The translations under genes were made by a program, and so were the position numbers. 64,000 bases of DNA from NCBI GenBank assembly GCA_028023455.1, contig JAQFVV010000355.1, positions 765,551 through 829,550 on the forward strand. Reading direction: 5' to 3'. This DNA comes from Epiperipatus broadwayi. Taxonomy: Eukaryota > Onychophora > Udeonychophora > Euonychophora > Peripatidae. The notes under the pieces were generated by a model. It worked only from the letters and a program-made list of their open reading frames with translations. It was not told where the DNA came from and did not search any database. Shown in pieces: positions 50,155 through 62,458 of this stretch (the first letter of the stretch is position 1; every line of letters starts with the position of its first letter).

Positions 50155-52280
50155 CCACATTTGTTTAATAATTATTCATGGTGAATTATTGAAGTGCTAA
50201 ATTTTTTGCAAGCTCTCATTTGACAACATCATTTTAAAATAAATGTATTAATAATTATTACCAATCATTTATTAAGTCAGAGATTTTTATATTATTGTTA
50301 GTGCATATATACATAAATCAAAAATTTATATAACTATTTTTAATACAATCATGTGATATTATTTATTTAATTTTAATCTGTTTCAAATAAGCTTTTTAAT
50401 GTAAGATTTATTTTATTTGTTTTTGCATTGCACACTTGAAATTAATAATAAAGATGTTGAACACACAGTTAAATGATTCCCAAGATGCAGCTTGGATGAA
50501 TTAACTATCTTCAGTTCCACACATCTTAAACACTTTTATATAATTTCATCAATATTCAATATTTGTTCATAATTACTATTACAATTTAAGCTAGAATTTT
50601 GCATGCACTCTTTTTATCTTAAATTCTCAACTCAACCAATAAGCGGATTATTGTTTAAGTAGTTTTGGTATTAAATTTACAGATAAATAGAAATGGCAAA
50701 TTTTGTTCAAAAATATTCAGTTTTTCAAATAAAAATGTGTAACTCCACAAAGATTGAAAAAGCAGATTTTGTACATAATGGACAGGTAATTTAATTTAAT
50801 ACCATTTATTTATTATAATATATACTTTTTTCAAAAACTCTTTCATAAAAAATCAACATCAATTATTGTACATAGTATGTATAATGAATATATATGATAT
50901 ATTGTAATGGTATGATCATGGAATGATGAGAAAACATCATCATCCCAAACATTATAATCAGTGAGCTTGAACAAAAACTAGCATTAATATGACATCACCA
51001 ATAATTAAGTATTCATTTGTGATTGGATTTAAAAGAGTTACATTATAAAATCTGAGGCTAAAACTCAGATCTCTATTTAGCCAATCCCAAATTTAGGGTA
51101 TATTATAAAACCAATAATCAAAATTTCATTTCCATACAAGCACTTATTCTACAATAATAAACATAAAAAATTCTGGAATATGTAATCAATGTTTATCATT
51201 ATCCATGCTCTCATTTAAACAATTCCACAGAGGAAAAATTGAATATCCACACTGACCACCACATAAATGCATTATATTTACTATTATCATCAAACTAGCT
51301 TAGAATCACAAGGATCCATATGTCTGTGAATGAGATTTTTATGAAGATAAAATACATATGTGTAATATGTAATCTATTCTACTTTTAATTAGTTTCATTA
51401 AGGTAAACAAATTTCTTAAAACATAAGTATATTACCAGTCACACACACACTGACAATTTATAGAACAGATAGTCATGAAGAATAAAGACTTCAACTACAT
51501 TTTTAAAACAAGATATTTAATAAAGTTAACTAATAAGCAAAAAATAAATTACAAGAAAAAAATGAGAAAATGATAGAATGACAAACCTAAAGTTTACATA
51601 TTGATCACCCTATGTACAAATTCATATAAGAGAAATAATTATTATTTTCTAATTCTTTTAAATTGTGACTCATTTAACAATGGGTTACTCCCCTATAATA
51701 ATTAACTTAAACAATTTTACCATAAACCCTATTCCTTTTTTTAAATGAGAATTTCTCATATAATTGTAATCTATAGGGGAAAAACATCTTTTCAACAAAA
51801 TAATTAAGAAAAAATGTTATTCATTATTATCAATTATTATTTTCATTATAAAGTAATGCTTATAAATAAAGATGTGCCCACATCAACAGTTTCATAGTAT
51901 CATGGAATTTTTTTTAATATTCCTCTCTTTTTATAAATCTTACAGATTTTAAGTTTAGTCAATCTCCTGGCTCCAAGATTCATTTTGTTGTAGCTTTCTC
52001 AAATAATGTTATATTACTTTGCTTATATTCTTTTTTCCTTCTAGCTCCAGATTTCCAGTTTAATATCCATTTCAATTTTCTTCCATTTAGCTTTTTCTTT
52101 TTTAGTAACACCAGGTTTCAGTTTAACAAGTATTTTAATTTCAAATTAATATAAGCTTCAGTTTAATAATTATTTGCATTAACACTTCTGATACCCAATA
52201 TTCTGTTTGTCTGAGCAAGTTAAAACTCTAAACTTTTGATTAGTCAATTACAGAATCAACAATAAAAATATATTCATTTT
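50155..52280. other. AT-rich stretch, nothing recognised
   Basis: No shared repeat, frame or RNA gene seen. Confidence 0.5.
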
Positions 52281-52283
52281 AGT

Positions 52284-53010
52284 TTTGTTTGTAAAAAGTA
52301 TATTAATAATTTGTCAGATTATGAAAGTGAACGAAAGTTTTTTCAAAAATAATTTTCTATTTTTTATTATAAAAATATTTTATAGTAGTGAAATTAAAAA
52401 CAACGTCCATAACCAATAGAAAATGTTGCATATGTCATCAACTTTCTTTCTCAATTTACATTGTGAAATAGTAAAGAATGTTTTGCTAAAATGTTACTAT
52501 TTTTTTTAAATAACTATATTTTCAGCATATTTTACCAAAATAAAAATAAATGTCAGAAAAATACTCTAAATTATTGATTTTGGTATGAAAATCAAATAAA
52601 GAGCTTGGGGCAATTTAAACTTTTGACAGGTGTGAAAATTGTTTTTAGCGATGGTTTCTTTTTCAATTTACGTTCATGTAAACATATACAATTTTTTTAC
52701 TAGTATCTTACTATTTTTCTAAAATAACTATATTTTTCAGTATATTTTATGAAAATAATTCATAATATGTAAAAAAAAACATTCAAAAGACATTAATTTT
52801 TGTTTTCAAAGTCAAAACAGAAGTTGGAGCTGTGAAAATTAGTTTTGTTTGGCAAAAATCAAAGCAGCCAATCAAAATTTACAATGGTGTGGTTTCTCTC
52901 TTTGTTCAAACTTAGAACATGCATATTTATTGATTTTTTACTTGTAAAATAATTCAAGAGAGGGCAATATACCTACACTATCTTTTTTTAAAAAAACAAT
53001 AACTTTCATT
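52284..53010 (+). repeat. Dispersed repeat J, copy 2
   Basis: Same orientation and landmark order as 7548-8110 (aaaaagtatattaata, gtgaacgaaag, cagccaatca, gattttttacttgtaaaat). It is longer because an inner segment (taactatattttcagcatattttac / taactatatttttcagtatattttat) is duplicated near 52510 and 52725. It keeps one CCAAT box near 52867. Confidence 0.6.
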
Positions 53011-53014
53011 CTAC

Positions 53015-55460
53015 CATAGGACTACCTCAGAAATTATTATATTAAATGTTGATCAATTGACTTTTTTACAACATATTTTCTTTTTTTTTCTCAAAACATT
53101 TTATTAATATCTTAACTATTTAAAAAACAGCTCTTTCAGATAAATCCCTTGTTGATTTCTTTTAATTACTTGAAAAATAAAATATTCTAAAAATACCATA
53201 ACTTAGAAAGCAAACTTTATTACTTCAAAGAAAAAAAAAACCTTTTAATTAACTGATAAACAACTTCTTTTAAATAATGTAATAACAATTTTTTAAAATA
53301 CCCTTTTAAAGATTTTAACGCCATTTTTTTCTTTTTTCAAAATTAAAACAAAAAATTATCATCTCTTTATTTTTTCTTTCTCAATTATGCTCAATAAAAA
53401 TCAATTATTTATATTATTATTATTAAAATGTGTTGAATTTGTCACATGATCATTTTATGTGCGCAAATCTTTTAATGATTGTAATCTAGTTAAATTTCTA
53501 CTTAAAAACTACACCATGCTAAAACTAACACAAGAATAAATAATTCTTCTTAATATATATGTATATCATAAAACACCACCTAAATAATAATTATAATAAT
53601 AACATTCATTTTAACTTGTGCCTACTATTAAAATGGCAGTGTTAGATAAAAAATAAGATAATCTTTGGTAGACAAACATTCTTCCATAACTGATATGATC
53701 AAAAGTTCTATTGGCCACTGAATTTACATTTAAACTTTAATAACAAATTGAATGCTGAAAAGATATTTATAAAGAGCTGATGTACTTGATAGGTGACAAT
53801 TGCTTTCCTAACTGCTGATGATAGTTAGGATAAAGATTGCTTTTTGAATTATCAAAATTTCTATTTTTTCTATATGCAGAAAAGCACAGGTAAGGGTACT
53901 GCATTATATATATATATAGCTGGTGAATTATTTTAAATAATTTCTTTAGTGAAAATGACAGTTGTATTTTTTTAAAAATTACATTTTTTTTTCACAGTAA
54001 ACAACTTCATTCAATAACAATAAGATGCCTTTCCAGTATATTTTTTAAAAAAAGTAAACTTCAAAAATTGTTCTAGATTAGGGAAGAAAAAAAACTTGCT
54101 GGAGTATTTTTAAGACATCTATAATTAATCAAGAGTAATGTATTAAAAAAGAAAAATGGAACTTTTATAAAAAAAACTGTCAAAGGAATAAATATTTTTT
54201 TAAAGAAAACTTTTACTTATAAAAAAATAAAAATAATAAGAGGCTAATTATAATAGCTTTAATTTATATCATCTTATATATATATAAATGCACACATATG
54301 ATGTGAATATATATATATTCACATCATATGTGTGCATTTATTTATCATTAAAATGTGATAACATTTTTATTATTATATGATAATTCCTATATGCTATGAC
54401 ATAACTGTGTGATTATATAAATGCATGTCAGGTAGACATCTATATTTTAAAATCAATCATTTTTATTATTATATGATAATTCAAGTATATTCGTGAATTA
54501 TTATACCACATGTCAGTGTGCTTATATGTAAGTGTGTTTTATGTAAACTTATGATGTATTTGTAAATCACAATGTGATAGCTTATTATATTAATCAAAAT
54601 TAGAAGACTTAATTTATTTATATATAATTCTATTCTGCAGACCTTAATTTCATATTAATTGTTGTTAATAAATTAATATTTCAATGGTAAAGTTATTCCA
54701 AATAATTTATTTAATCCTAAAATATTACAAATTATTATATATCATATTATATCTCTTGTTCTCAGTAACACTTATAGTTTTTGTTTATTAGCTAGATTCA
54801 TTCATAATAGTCTATTATATAAAAAAGGGTTTATATTTAGTGTTTATGGTCATCCTGTTGATGATCTGGAATTTTCATAAAAGGGATATCATTTAAAGTC
54901 CATAAACTACATTGTATTTAGTTTAGTATTTATTAGAAATTAAGTTTATGGTTGGTCAGTACATTAATAGTACTAAGTGGCCAGGGCAGAGATAATAATC
55001 AGCATGTTTTAGTATCACAGCATTATTTTTTAACTGTTCTATTCTTATGGGTTAACATTTAACTTTATGCATCCAAATTATAGTTTATATAATCTTCCAC
55101 AAGCTGGCAAGGGCTACATAATTAGCCTGGTCTATAGTAGACCCATTTCAAATCCAGTCACAAGATTGACTGTTGATTTAATTATATTGTTGATCATTTA
55201 TGATGATTAATGAGTATTATTTTTGTAGAATGCTGGTGAACTGATAGTTATGTGCTGATTTTTCATTATATTCATTTCTCATGATATTAATTTTATATTT
55301 TGCTTAAATGGAGTTGATGATGATGAGTGCTATTACTCCAGCTTCACCCCAAATTCTTCATACTGTTACAATCTATATATAATATAAATTAAACAGCACA
55401 AATAATATCAAGTACAGTTAGAAGTAAACTCATAAGTAAAATATCAGGCAAAAATCACTA
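53015..55460. other. AT-rich stretch with a perfect palindrome
   Basis: Apart from the palindrome at 54285-54340 and a TA run at 53903-53918 nothing was recognised. Confidence 0.5.
54285..54340. repeat. Perfect 56-bp palindrome
   Basis: taaatgcacacatatgatgt and on to the central atat axis is followed by its exact complement ending atgtgtgcattta. Each arm is 28 bases with no loop. Confidence 0.95.
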
Positions 55461-55462
55461 TA

Positions 55463-56415
55463 TATATTTTGCCACACACAGCAAGCTAGAGTAATCAATG
55501 GATGCCAGAAGGTCATGCATAAAATCCCCATCTAGTACCTACTCATCCAACATCACCAGACTAGTTTCTGGCTTATGGCCTTCGTCAGTGAGGAGCCTTG
55601 GATCTGAGAGCAGTGCAACCTAGATCTTAGGATCTAATGCAACCCTCCAGCAACCACCTTTTATCTCCATTTAATTACAAAACTATGAGTCTTAAACTAA
55701 AAACACCTTAAAGTTTTCAATCCAAGACCATTAGCTTATATAGTTATATGGGTCTGAACCCAGTTTAGTACCCATACATTTTGTTGTCTTTGGTTCTTTA
55801 ATAACCATAGCCACCACTATTCTATTAGGCATGAATGGTTTTAAGCCAATAAACATCACATGACCACCTCTTATACTTGTGTATAGCTGTTGTTAAAACA
55901 GGCAAAACATTTATATATATATTTTGCCACACACAGCAAGCTAGATTAGTCAATGGATGCCAGAAGGCTGTGCATAAAATCCTCATCTAGTGCATACTCA
56001 TCCAACATCCCATGACTAGTTTCTGGCTTATGGCCTTTGTCAGTGAACAGCCTTGTATCTGAGAGCTCTGCACCTAGATCTTATGATCTAATGCAACCTT
56101 CTAGCAACCACTTTTTATCTCCATTTAACTACAAAACTATGAGTCTTAAACTGAAAACACCTTAATGTTTTCAATCCAAACCCATTAGCTTATATAGTCA
56201 TATGGGTCTGAACACAGTTCAGCACCCATACATTTTGGTGTCTTTGGTTCTTTAATGACCATAGCCACCACTATCCTATTAGGGAGGATTGGTTTTAAGC
56301 CAATAAACATCACATGACCACCTCTTATACTTGGGTATATCTGTTGTTAAACAGGCAAAACTCACTATATATATATTTTGCCACACACAGGCAAAACTCA
56401 CTATATATATATATA
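55463..56415 (-). repeat. Family A tandem array, two 455-bp units plus remnant
   Basis: The minus-oriented core ggatgccagaagg recurs at 55500 and 55955. Each unit starts ttttgccacacacagcaagc and ends aaaacaggcaaaac. A third start (ttttgccacacacaggcaaa, about 56378) is collapsed into the next boundary, followed by a TA run that abuts the 2.65-kb array at 56417. Confidence 0.9.
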
Positions 56416-56800
56416 TTGTACCAATCGGAATGAAAGTGAAGATCGAATCTAACCGCAAAAACAATATCTGCAACTACCAGGGCGCCATCTAGGCATTTGA
56501 GCCTAGAAAAATTTATAAAGTAGGCAGATACGCGCTGTTAAGATTCCACTTTATTTAAATATTCCGATCGTTAGCCCAAGTCACTAGCTCAGCGGAGACG
56601 CAGAGATAAAAATCTATAAATTTTATATCTTAAATATAAAAGAATAAAAGCCACTGCCAGAAATTAACACATAAAAATATTTATTTACGCACATATAAAA
56701 TAATATTTAAATTTTGAGGAATAAATTTAACGTTTATAATTTTATATTGATCTTTAATTCTAAATTTAAGTAGATTGCAAATAATGAGTTTACTATTTAT

Positions 56801-57145
56801 TTAGAGGGTCGAGTATGAATGGACTACATAGGTCTGCATTTGAAAGGAAAATATTCTTCCCTGATTTAACCTTAGGCAACAAATTTCGCAATCAACTGGC
56901 GCCAATCCATCTGATACATTCATGTATTCAATGTAGCATGATACGACAACACAAAATACTATATTGTCAGGAATGTACATCTGAACAATAAGTAGAAATA
57001 GAGAAGACATTGACTCTCCACCAACAGGAATGTGACATCTGTTGGCAAGTAGATCAATAAACAAAAAACTCCATAGGAATGGACTGCGGTCTTCTGCCGA
57101 CTTACAAACCCATCCATAGGCAAACAGAGGGTGTGTGGCGTATAT
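56801..57145 (-). CDS. 114-codon open frame in 2.65-kb unit, copy 1 (unidentified)
   Basis: On the minus strand, after an upstream TAG (57148-57146), an open frame starts at ATA and runs 114 codons to a TAA. It begins IYATHPLFAYGWVCKSAEDR, has hydrophobic stretches (FLWSFLFIDLLA and IVFCVVVSCYIEY) and a CEICC cluster, and ends VVHSYSTL. An AATAAA overlaps the stop region (about 56791-56796). No ATG near its start fits, so it could be an exon or a fragment of a repeat-encoded protein. No family recognised. The three copies keep it mainly because the DNA is nearly identical. Confidence 0.3.
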   Translation of the reverse strand: MYATHPLFAYGWVCKSAEDRSPFLWSFLFIDLLANRCHIPVGGESMSSLFLLIVQMYIPDNIVFCVVVSCYIEYMNVSDGLAPVDCEICCLRLNQGRIFSFQMQTYVVHSYSTL

Positions 57146-57835
57146 CTATAATCCTGCCCGTAGCGGACCTCATACTACATCTACTAATTACACAAATATA
57201 TCCAATCCATTGAACCAATTCAACTACGAAATGAATAACCTAAGATTACCCTCCCTTAATACAACTTTACAAAACTATATAGCCATTCACGCCCGACTTA
57301 ATTTTAACATTTAAATACGTTCGCACAGATTTGTTTAAAAATGTTGGGTATAGATCGATTACATAGATTCCACGGTCAAAAACATTTCAAAATAAACATA
57401 AACGATCAAAATACAAAATTATTGATACCGACAATCGCAGAGGGAAACTTATAAGTAACCCAATAGTATTCACCATAAGATACTTGCGTTGTCACCAATA
57501 ACTTAAAAGACATCCGAATAAATACATTTTAGATACTCACCATAAGGTATCATTATTTATCGAATGTCTATATATTTTGATCAAATATGAAAACCAAAAT
57601 ATAATTAACCGCAAACGAATCCATGCAAGCGTCTATAAACAACTTAAATTTCATACATTTAAATAATCTTTACAATAAGGAAAAAAAAAATGGAAATGAT
57701 GTTTATCAATCGGGAAACATATAAAATTAAACATTATTAATTTGATTTAAAAACTTAAAAGTCAGATAGAAGTTCATAAGCTTGAACGAAAGTTCTTAGT
57801 TATTTTTTTAAATTTAGAGTTCATGTCAATATAGC

Positions 57836-57949
57836 TTACAGTATAAGAGTCCAGGTTCCTGTTGGCAATTCCCACGGTGTCTCCATTGGAAGAAAATGTT
57901 CTGGAGGTAGCATTAGCTGGTTCCATTCTGGTATCACAGTCTTTTCATT
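57836..57949 (-). other. Short proline-rich open segment, copy 1
   Basis: On minus, following an A-run, the frame reads NEKTVIPEWNQLMLPPEHFL then PMETPWELPTG and stops at TAA 57838-57836. It lies between the candidate first exon and the 114-codon frame. Copy 2 has a synonymous change and copy 3 a Thr to Met change in it. It may be coding, but there is no proof. Confidence 0.2.
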
Positions 57950-58002
57950 TTTTTTTTTTTTTTTAAACAAACAAAAAAAATGAGAGAGAACGGCAAGTGC
58001 GT

Positions 58003-58150
58003 CTTACCGTTGTCATCAAATCAAGTTGGAAAAAAACTGACTGGAACTCAATATTTTTTCTTTTTATAGTCCTCCTATGGATTCCATGAACAAAAACGTC
58101 ACTGTTCTGTTTTTTCGTTATGGTCCGGGCCTTTATTTGCTTCCATTGGT
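58003..58150 (-). promoter_or_regulatory. TATA/initiator promoter with CCAAT and CRE half-site, copy 1
   Basis: Minus strand, in order: ACCAATGG (58150-58143, about -110), TGACGT (58101-58096, about -60), TATAAAAA (58068-58061), and an initiator TCAGTT with its A at 58038, exactly 30 bases after the first T of the TATA box. Then come 31 bases containing ATGACAACG and a GTAAG donor (GT at 58007-58006). The geometry fits an RNA polymerase II core promoter followed by a very short first exon. Seen in sequence; activity is inferred. Confidence 0.5.
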
Positions 58151-58994
58151 CAAGCTAAAATCTCTTTCTTCTCTTATCTAACTTTTCATCTGACTTTTTA
58201 ATTAAACAGCTTTTAGATAATTAATAAACAATCATTTCCATTTACAGATTACAGGAATTAATTAATACCTGTTTTTATTTTAACTTACGTTATTTTTTTA
58301 TTAAAATATTTTTATATTTCAATCTTGTATTTTTTTATTTAAAAAAATACGTTCAAATACTTTTTTTTCTTGTTTATGAAAAAAATATTTTTAAAGTTTA
58401 GCATCCGTGCGAATATATATATGTTTAACAAACATTTTAATTTTAGCGTTTAGTTTTTTCCTTTTATTTGCGAACTTTTAAGTTTTTATTTTAAATAAAT
58501 GTAACGACATATTTATATATCGTTACATATCAGTAAACTTCCTCAAAAAACAAAAACATTAAAAAAAAAAAAAAGAATTTACTTAGTGTTAGTAATTACG
58601 TTACACAAATTTGTTATATATGAAATTTCAAAAGGACAAAACTTTTTTTTTTTAAAAGACAAAACAGTAATTACAAATATAATGATAAAAAAAAAAGTTG
58701 ACTGATGATTCCTTACTACCAGCTAAATTTCTGCCCCCTCCCTTCCAAGTTTCATTTCTCCTACCTTTAAGTATTATTTAGGCAAGTTAAACGATTAGAT
58801 TTTAAACAAGACTTTTTTTAAAAAAAAATTATGATTTATATTTATTAATTACGTTTTATTTATTACTTTTTATTCCTCGAATTTATCTCTACATATGCGC
58901 AATTTTTCGACTGGCAGTACCTTTAAGACAAAATTTCAAAGTGTAACTCCACATCAATACAACAAATCTATTTATACTATTTCAGAAAAAAAAT

Positions 58995-59192
58995 TTACGG
59001 GCATGATTCACTTTTAAAATTCTCAGGGCACTCGTGTTTATTAAAGATCGGCCCAAGTTGGGTAGCCAGTTTGTACCAATCGGAATGAAAGTGAAGATCG
59101 AATCTAACCGCAAAAACAATATCTGCAACTACAAGGGCGCCATCTAGGCATTTGAGCCTAGAAAAATTTATAAAGTAGGCAGATACGCGCTG
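58995..59192 (-). other. 65-codon open frame across the unit 1/2 junction
   Basis: Minus frame from after TAA 59195-59193, reading through LDGALVVADIVFAVRFDLHF and WYKLATQLGPIFNKHECPEN to a TAA at 58997-58995. It crosses the unit boundary. The equivalent frame in copy 3 is broken by a one-base deletion (ctgcactac for ctgcaactac near 61785), so purifying selection on it is unlikely there. No family recognised. Confidence 0.2.
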
Positions 59193-59455
59193 TTAAGATT
59201 CCACTTTATTTAAATATTCCGATCGTTAGCCCAAGTCACTAGCTCAGCGGAGACGCAGAGATAAAAATCTATAAATTTTATATCTTAAATATAAAAGAAT
59301 AAAAGCCACTGCCAGAAATTAACACATAAAAATATTTATTTACGCACATATAAAATAATATTTAAATTTTGAGGAATAAATTTAACGTTTATAATTTTAT
59401 ATTGATCTTTAATTCTAAATTTAAGTAGATTGCAAATAATGAGTTTACTATTTAT

Positions 59456-59800
59456 TTAGAGGGTCGAGTATGAATGGACTACATAGGTCTGCATTTGAAA
59501 GGAAAATATTCTTCCCTGATTTAACCTTAGGCAACAAATTTCGCAATCAACTGGCGCCAATCCATCTGATACATTCATGTATTCAATGTAGCATGATACG
59601 ACAACACAAAATACTATATTGTCAGGAATGTACATCTGAACAATAAGTAGAAATAGAGAAGACATTGACTCTCCACCAACAGGAATGTGACATCTGTTGG
59701 CAAGTAGATCAATAAACAAAAAACTCCATAGGAATGGACTGCGGTCTTCTGCCGACTTACAAACCCATCCATAGGCAAACAGAGGGTGTGTGGCGTATAT
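59456..59800 (-). CDS. 114-codon open frame in 2.65-kb unit, copy 2 (unidentified)
   Basis: Identical by eye to the frame in copy 1 (FLWSFLFIDLLA, CEICC, ends HSYSTL). Same doubts about start and function. Confidence 0.3.
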   Translation of the reverse strand: MYATHPLFAYGWVCKSAEDRSPFLWSFLFIDLLANRCHIPVGGESMSSLFLLIVQMYIPDNIVFCVVVSCYIEYMNVSDGLAPVDCEICCLRLNQGRIFSFQMQTYVVHSYSTL

Positions 59801-60652
59801 CTATAATCCTGCCCATAGCGGACCTCATACTACATCTACTAATTACACAAATATATCCAATCCATTGAACCAATTCAACTACGAAATGAATAACCTAAGA
59901 TTACCCTCCCTTAATACAACTTTACAAAACTATATAGCCATTCACGCCTGACTTAATTTTAACATTTAAATACGTTCGCACAGATTTGTTTAAAAATGTT
60001 GGGTATAGATCGATTACATAGATTCCACGGTCAAAAACATTTCAAAATAAACATAAACGATCAAAATACAAAATTATTGATACCGACAATCGCAGAGGGA
60101 AACTTATAAGTAACCCAATAGTATTCACCATAAGATACTTGCGTTGTCACCAATAACTTAAAAGACATCCGAATAAATACATTTTAGATACTCACCGTAA
60201 GGTATCATTATTTATCGAATGTCTATATATTTTGATCAAATATGAAAACCAAAATATAATTAACCGCAAACGAATCCATGCAAGCGTCTATAAACAACTT
60301 AAATTTCATACATTTAAATAATCTTTACAATAAGGAAAAAAAAATGGAAATGATGTTTATCAATCGGGAAACATATAAAATTAAACATTATTAATTTGAT
60401 TTAAAAACTTAAAAGTCAGATAGAAGTTCATAAGCTTGAACGAAAGTTCTTAGTTATTTTTTTAAATTTAGAGTTCATGTCAATATAGCTTACAGTATAA
60501 GAGTCCAGGTTCCTGTTGGCAATTCCCACGGCGTCTCCATTGGAAGAAAATGTTCTGGAGGTAGCATTAGCTGGTTCCATTCTGGTATCACAGTCTTTTC
60601 ATTTTATTTTTTTTTAAACAAACAAAAAAATGAGAGAGAACGGCAAGTGCGT

Positions 60653-60801
60653 CTTACCATTGTCATCAAATCAAGTTGGAAAAAAAACTGACTGGAACTC
60701 AATATTTTTTCTTTTTATAGTCCTCCTATGGATTCCATGAACAAAAACATCACTGTTCTGTTTTTTCGTTATGGTCCGGGCCTTTATTTGCTTCCATTGG
60801 T
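60653..60801 (-). promoter_or_regulatory. TATA/initiator promoter, copy 2
   Basis: ACCAATGG at 60801-60794, TATAAAAA starting 60719, TCAGTT with A at 60689 (again 30 bases), a 32-base segment ending ATG, and a GTAAG donor at 60657-60653. The TGACGT half-site has mutated to TGATGT. Confidence 0.5.
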
Positions 60802-62113
60802 CAAGCTAAAATCTCTTTCTTCTCTTATCTAACTTTTCATCTGACTTTTTAATTAAACAGCTTTTAGATAATTAATAAACAATCATTTCCATTTACAGAT
60901 TACAGGAATTAATTAATACCTGTTTTTATTTTAACTTACGTTATTTTTTTATTAAAATATTTTTATATTTCAATCTTGTATTTTTTTATTTAAAAAAATA
61001 CGTTCAAATACTTTTTTTTCTTGTTTATGAAAAAAATATTTTTAAAGTTTAGCATCCGTGTGAATATATATATGTTTAACAAACATTTTAATTTTAGCGT
61101 TTAGTTTTTTTCCTTTTATTTGCGAACTTTTAAGTTTTTATTTTAAATAAATGTAACGACATATTTATATATCGTTACATATCAGTAAACTTCCTCAAAA
61201 AACAAAAACATTAAAAAAAAAAAAAAAGAATTTACTTAGTGTTAGTAATTACGTTACACAAATTGATTATATATGAAAATTTCAAAAGGACAAAACTTTT
61301 TTTTTTTTTACAAGACAAAACAGTAATTACACACAAATATAATGATTAAAAAAATGTTGACTGTTGATTCCTTATTACCAGCTAAATTTCTGCCCACTCC
61401 CTTCCAAGTTTCATTTCTCCTACCTTTAAGTATTATTTAGTCAAGTTAAACGATTAGATTTTAAACAAGACTTTTTAAAAAAAAATTATGATTTATATTT
61501 ATTAATTACGTTTTATTTATTACTTTTTATTCCTCAAATTTATCTCTACATATGCGCAATTTTTTGACTGGCAGTACCTTTAAGACAAAATTTCAAAGTG
61601 TAACCCCACATCAATACAACAAATCTATTTATACTATTTCAGAAAAAAAAATTTATGGGCATGATTCACTTTTAAAATTCTCAGGGCACTCGTGGTTATT
61701 AAAGATCGGCCCAAGTTGGGTAGCCAGTTTGTACCAATCAGAATGAAAGTGAAGATCGAATCTAACCGCAAAAACAATATCTGCACTACAAGGGCACCAT
61801 CTAGGCATTTGAGCCTAGAAAAATTTATAAAGTAGGCAGATACGCGCTGTTAAGATTCCACTTTCTTTAAATATTCCGACCGTTAGCCCAAGTCACTAGC
61901 TCAGCGGAGACGCAGAGATAAAAATCTATAAATTTTTATATCTTAAATATAAAAGAATAAAAGCCACTGCCAGAAATTAACACATAAAAATATTTATTTA
62001 CGCACATATAAAATAATATTTAAATTTTGAGGAATAAATTTAACGTTTATAATTTTATATTGATCTTTAATTCTAAATTTAAGTAGATTGCAAATAATGA
62101 GTTTACTATTTAT

Positions 62114-62458
62114 TTAGAGGGTCGAGTATGAATGGACTACATAGGTCTGCATTTGAAAGGAAAATATTCTTCCCTGATTTAACCTTAGGCAACAAATTTT
62201 GCAATCAACTGGTGCCAATCCATCTGATACATTCATGTATTCAATGTAGCATGATACGACAACACAAAATACTATATTGTCAGGAATGTACATCTGAACA
62301 ATAAGTAGAAATAGAGAAGACATTGACTCTCCACCAACAGGAATGTGACATCTGTTGGCAAGTAGATCAATAAACAAAAAACTCCATAGGAATGGACTGC
62401 GGTCTTCTGCCGACTTACAAACCCATCCATAGGCAAACAGAGGGTGTGTGGCGTATAT
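62114..62458 (-). CDS. 114-codon open frame in 2.65-kb unit, copy 3 (unidentified)
   Basis: Open as in copies 1 and 2, with one synonymous change (GCG to GCA, Ala) and one Glu to Lys change that turns CEICC into CKICC. Confidence 0.3.
   Translation of the reverse strand: MYATHPLFAYGWVCKSAEDRSPFLWSFLFIDLLANRCHIPVGGESMSSLFLLIVQMYIPDNIVFCVVVSCYIEYMNVSDGLAPVDCKICCLRLNQGRIFSFQMQTYVVHSYSTL

Larger units (their letters stand above)
56418..59072. repeat. 2.65-kb tandem unit, copy 1
   Basis: Starts gtaccaatcggaatgaaagt. The next units start at 59073 and 61731, so the periods are 2655 and 2658 bp. Sequence identity between units is very high by eye, with scattered substitutions and homopolymer length changes. 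It contains a minus-strand promoter-like block, a short candidate exon and two open frames described separately. It is less AT-rich than the rest of the window and holds many CpG. No similarity to a known element was recognised. Confidence 0.97.
59073..61730. repeat. 2.65-kb tandem unit, copy 2
   Basis: Same content as copy 1. Its junction with copy 1 reads ggtagccagtttgtaccaat, whereas copy 1 itself begins abruptly after a TA run. Confidence 0.97.
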
